Of a stretch of DNA of 64,000 nt, positions 47,326 to 64,000 are shown one piece after another (position 1 is the stretch's first letter; every line of letters starts with the position of its first letter). Under the pieces are notes generated by a model. The model was given only the letters and a program-made list of their open reading frames with translations. It did not search any database and had not been told where the DNA came from. This DNA comes from Dermanyssus gallinae. Taxonomy: Eukaryota; Arthropoda; Arachnida; Mesostigmata; Dermanyssidae. Position numbers and translations under genes: made by a program. The stretch covers positions 169,001 through 233,000 of the forward strand of contig QVRM01005400.1 in NCBI GenBank assembly GCA_003439945.1, written 5' to 3'.

Positions 47326-49000
47326 GTCCAAATGATACAAAGGGCCGCCAAAAGGCCATGTACAACCAGGCAGCACTAAAGGAAGCCTTTCTGTCAGCGT
47401 TTCTGGTGTGGCACCGACTCTTCACCAGGAAAGCCATACAGACCGCGACTTTCGATTATTGGCCCGTATCCCGTAACGCATGGTACTCTCAATGTCGCTA
47501 ACCGTTAATTCCAAGCTGTGCTGCAGTACTCCATGGTCCAAAAGCGACATGTTAAGCGAACTTTCTAACTATTAGATTAGATCATTAGCTGCCAAACAGA
47601 ACCAAAATAAGCTCACGGGGTCTTTTGTTGAATGTCTGTTTAAGACTTTCAGATTGAAAAAACAATTAATAAATTATAATATTGAAACACGTATATATAT
47701 TAGGTCAGATTTCCTTCACTAAAGTATAGTTACAGCAATAGTTTCACACATGCGAGAATCCGATCTAAAAACACACTCGGACTATACCACCGTAACGAAA
47801 AGCTCAGCGCATGAAGAGCCAATTTACCGATTTCGACCGCACACATTGTAAGTCCAGAGAATTCGTTGAGTGCAAATGCGTTTGTATAGTCTGACCTTTC
47901 AAGCGCCACGTATCCTCCTGGGCAAGGAGCACGCTTATAATCGTACTATAACCGACATTTCCTGTACAAACTTCCACCGCCCAAATTGTCAGAGCTAAAG
48001 GCTCGAAAGCAATACAAACCTCGGCAATCATAATCGCCACACAATGTGTTCGAGTTTAAGCTTGAAGTGAAAAATCGCACGTATTTGCTTACGAGAATTT
48101 GAAAAACGCCAAAGAAGTTCTAACCAAAAAGTGATCGCTTTGTATATGTTTTATACACTGTTTTACAAAAGTGCAGTTGCAACAAACAACAATTCTTTTG
48201 GCAAATCCTCACTGAAGCCTTTTCTCTGCTCTACGCATCTTGCTTATATGCCCAAGTTTTATCACACGCAATTACGTCTAGTATTAGATCAATATGTTCC
48301 ACAGCGTATTCTAATTTTCATTCAAATACTGCAAATGTGAAGATTTTGCCAGGTGACCAGTCTGGCATGACTACCTCCAATCATCAACTGCCTCGCCCTC
48401 GGCGTAGCTTAGGAGGCGATAAAGATGTTTAAGAAGGATGGAGCCCTGTACACGCAAGTCATTTAGTAAGTAGAGTATTTACCTTTAAAATGTTTGTTTG
48501 CCTTGAGACTTTCCAAAGATGTTTTAATCAACATTTTTAATAATTAAATATTAGCACTGATTGATAAACACTGATTGACTACGTTTATATGACATCAACA
48601 AGTTCACCATTTCAAGAACTAGAACTGAAACGTTGTGTTCTTACATTCTTGTTTAACGACCCTCATATATTTAAGCCTGTATTTATTTATAAAACTTCAC
48701 TTTGTTAGCACTTTGGATATATATATACTGTTGAAGTGGTCTCAGCCTACCCTATACGAGATTGAGTAAAATTTACAGTGCACACGTTCTTGGGAGACAA
48801 TTGTCGCTCCACTTGCATCCTTAAGGAAAATCAATTTTTATCACAAAACAATATATGTATATAATTTATGCACGTATATACATATATACGTTTCGCCATG
48901 TCGAATAGGGACAGATTGCTTGACCCAAATGAAGACAAGCGTGAGTTAGGATGAGAAGAAGAGTCAACCCGTTGACATTTCTTGCGCCTGCTATAGATGC
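47326..49000. other. No recognisable feature
   Basis: AT-rich sequence with short open frames only. Confidence 0.35.
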
Positions 49001-49162
49001 TACCGAATTCAAAGTGAAGTGTGCTGTATATATATGGTGAAGTGTCTGTAGCTGAGGGCGATTGGAACAAAAGTGACAACGCAGTTTATAGGAGAGGTGG
49101 TGTTAGCCACCATACGAGCAGTGAGTGCGCGTATGTGGCTCGGATTGCGGTAGCTAGTGATC

Positions 49163-62600
<13,438 letters not shown>

Positions 62601-63030
62601 CTGTGTCATGTATAACTTAGCCTGGCTTAATTAGCCGCAAGTCGGCATAGTCGGTGTAATATAACATTCTAGTGGGGGTGGGGGGGGGGTGGGTGTGGGT
62701 GGTTGGGTGGTTGTAGAAGGTGTCATGACTTTGAATGTTGGCTGGATATGGATGCTACTTGTTCAACTCAATATGTCACTCACATGTCATTGTCATTATG
62801 CTCATCAACTCATCAACAATAAGGACAAGTAATATGTGAATTACATTACCACTTCGTCTATAAATATTAAACGTAGTCGTAAACGTATGTGTGTTGTTCA
62901 AGATCGTGCTCTCTTATTTACAGTGTCGGTTCGCGATTTGTTTGAATGTGAGACAGCTATTTTATGCATGGGCGTACGTAAAAGTTGTACTTAAATTCAA
63001 AGCATCATTCAAACAGCCTAGAAGTATGTA

Positions 63031-63077
<47 letters not shown>

Positions 63078-63180
63078 CTCTAATGGTCATGATTCTGCTA
63101 ACTAATCCTTATGCAATTCATAGATGTATATGTTTTCCTCAAATGAGAGGAAACCACATGACCCGTGTCTATCTGCTACT
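62601..63180. other. 3' flank of gene 3
   Basis: A G-rich run at 62671-62715 and a TA run at 63028-63074. The first part is probably gene 3 3' UTR; no unambiguous AATAAA was found close by. Confidence 0.45.
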
Positions 63181-63189
63181 AAAGCGCAT

Positions 63190-63690
63190 ATGTGAGAGCA
63201 CCTGTATGTCTGCCAACGTGCACGATAGAGAAAAAGATATATGTCGTTTGGCTAAGCGCTGAAGAAGCGTCAGTATGCGGCGAGAAGTCGGATACGGGGC
63301 ACGGACCGTCAGGATTGGGAAGGCGTCTGCAGACACATGCGTTTTGTGCGCGTCAGGCCAGCCTGACGACGTCGATCACACTGTGACTCAATGTAGCGCT
63401 TTAACACCGTGTCGCCAGTCATCGGAGCTCGCGCTTGCCGGCCGCCACACCACCGGCATTGTGGCTCACATGATGGAGACTCCCATTGCCTGGTCCCGGA
63501 CGTAGCTTGCATAGACAATCTCATGAGAGAGAAAACTTGGAACAAACTCAAATCGAGAAGCCCAAATTGGAGGTCGAAAGGAGTGACTGAGAGAGGGTTT
63601 ACTAAGGGGCGTCATGCAACCAGGCCTTCCGCAGGGTCTCGACGCACCCTTGGTTTCAAAAGATCCACGGGCAGGTCGAAGTAAGAGATT
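63190..63690 (+). mobile_element. R1-like LINE, C-terminal fragment (family B)
   Basis: RREVGYGARTVRIGKASADT, then CVLCASGQPDDVDHTVTQC, a CxxC...H...C knuckle like the one at 16.3 kb, followed by R.SSELALAGRHTTGIVAHM and a W. It continues a little in other frames. Truncated and inactive. Confidence 0.75.
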
Positions 63691-64000
63691 CCCGAAGTAA
63701 GAGAGTTCTACACTAGGAGCTGACGGTTGCCAGCTCTGCTTATGCGTAATGCATTTCCCTAAACCTTCGGAAAAAAGGACGACGAGAAACCAACATTGCC
63801 ACAGCTAATTCTCAAGGAATTAAAGATGTTGGTCACAAGAAACGATGACACAGCCGTGTTTTGGCCGCATCGCGCTTTTTACCGAATGTTTTATCGAAAA
63901 TGCACAATGCACGTGCGTCACTGACAGCTCGTAGTAACTAGTATGAGACTCACAAACTCACTAAACCTACTCGATTCCTTCCCTCTCAAGCTCGGAATTG
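63691..64000. other. No recognisable feature
   Basis: Nothing supported in the last 300 bases of the window. Confidence 0.35.

Larger units (their letters stand above)
45381..49162. other. Divergent intergenic region between genes 2 and 3
   Basis: The start codons of genes 2 and 3 face away from each other across 3.8 kb, so promoters of both must lie here or in upstream exons. Contents: SINE family 2 copies at 45975-46142 and 47195-47325, a LINE family A fragment at 46860-47150, and otherwise unassigned sequence. No core promoter motif can be named with confidence. Confidence 0.5.

Overview
This is a eukaryotic, metazoan-type window. It has multi-exon genes with long AT-rich introns, abundant (TA)n microsatellites, tRNA-derived SINEs, several clades of decayed non-LTR retrotransposons and mariner elements, and no operon-like packing. 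The mobile-element set fits an invertebrate such as an arthropod, but the sequence alone does not name the organism.

The main content is a family of three related genes of unknown function, found here by matching short blocks across the window. Gene 1 runs left to right (8173-19641), gene 2 right to left (45380-31226) and gene 3 left to right (49163-62600). Genes 1 and 2 are tail to tail; genes 2 and 3 are head to head, 3.8 kb apart. All three share one plan in the same order: an 88-nt first coding exon, a small cassette exon, a micro-exon of about 30 nt, a 265-335-nt exon with a conserved FIKPSLEQR block, and a long last exon with an IEK-type helix, long low-complexity tracts, a WPF motif and an acidic Asp/Ser tail. 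Splice phases agree across genes. Gene 3 joins into one uninterrupted frame of about 558 residues. Gene 1 has a frameshift in exon 4. In gene 2 only the exon 2/exon 3 part is unresolved. The product matches nothing I recognise.

The rest is mostly repeats. At 0-8 kb there are LINE fragments, a GC-rich repeat, a SINE, a long foldback element (5529-6402) and an almost complete mariner with terminal inverted repeats (6505-7782). At 20-31 kb, between genes 1 and 2, lie R1-like and other LINE remnants and the second GC-rich repeat. Gene 2 introns carry a short foldback, a second mariner remnant, a decayed LINE and a SINE. Gene 3 introns carry LINE copies in both orientations and a tandem duplication that doubled the cassette exon. 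The last kilobase holds another R1-like LINE tail.

Genes were modelled by eye from conserved exon blocks, splice consensus and phase. No transcript or database evidence was available, so 5' UTRs, promoters and polyadenylation sites are largely unassigned.
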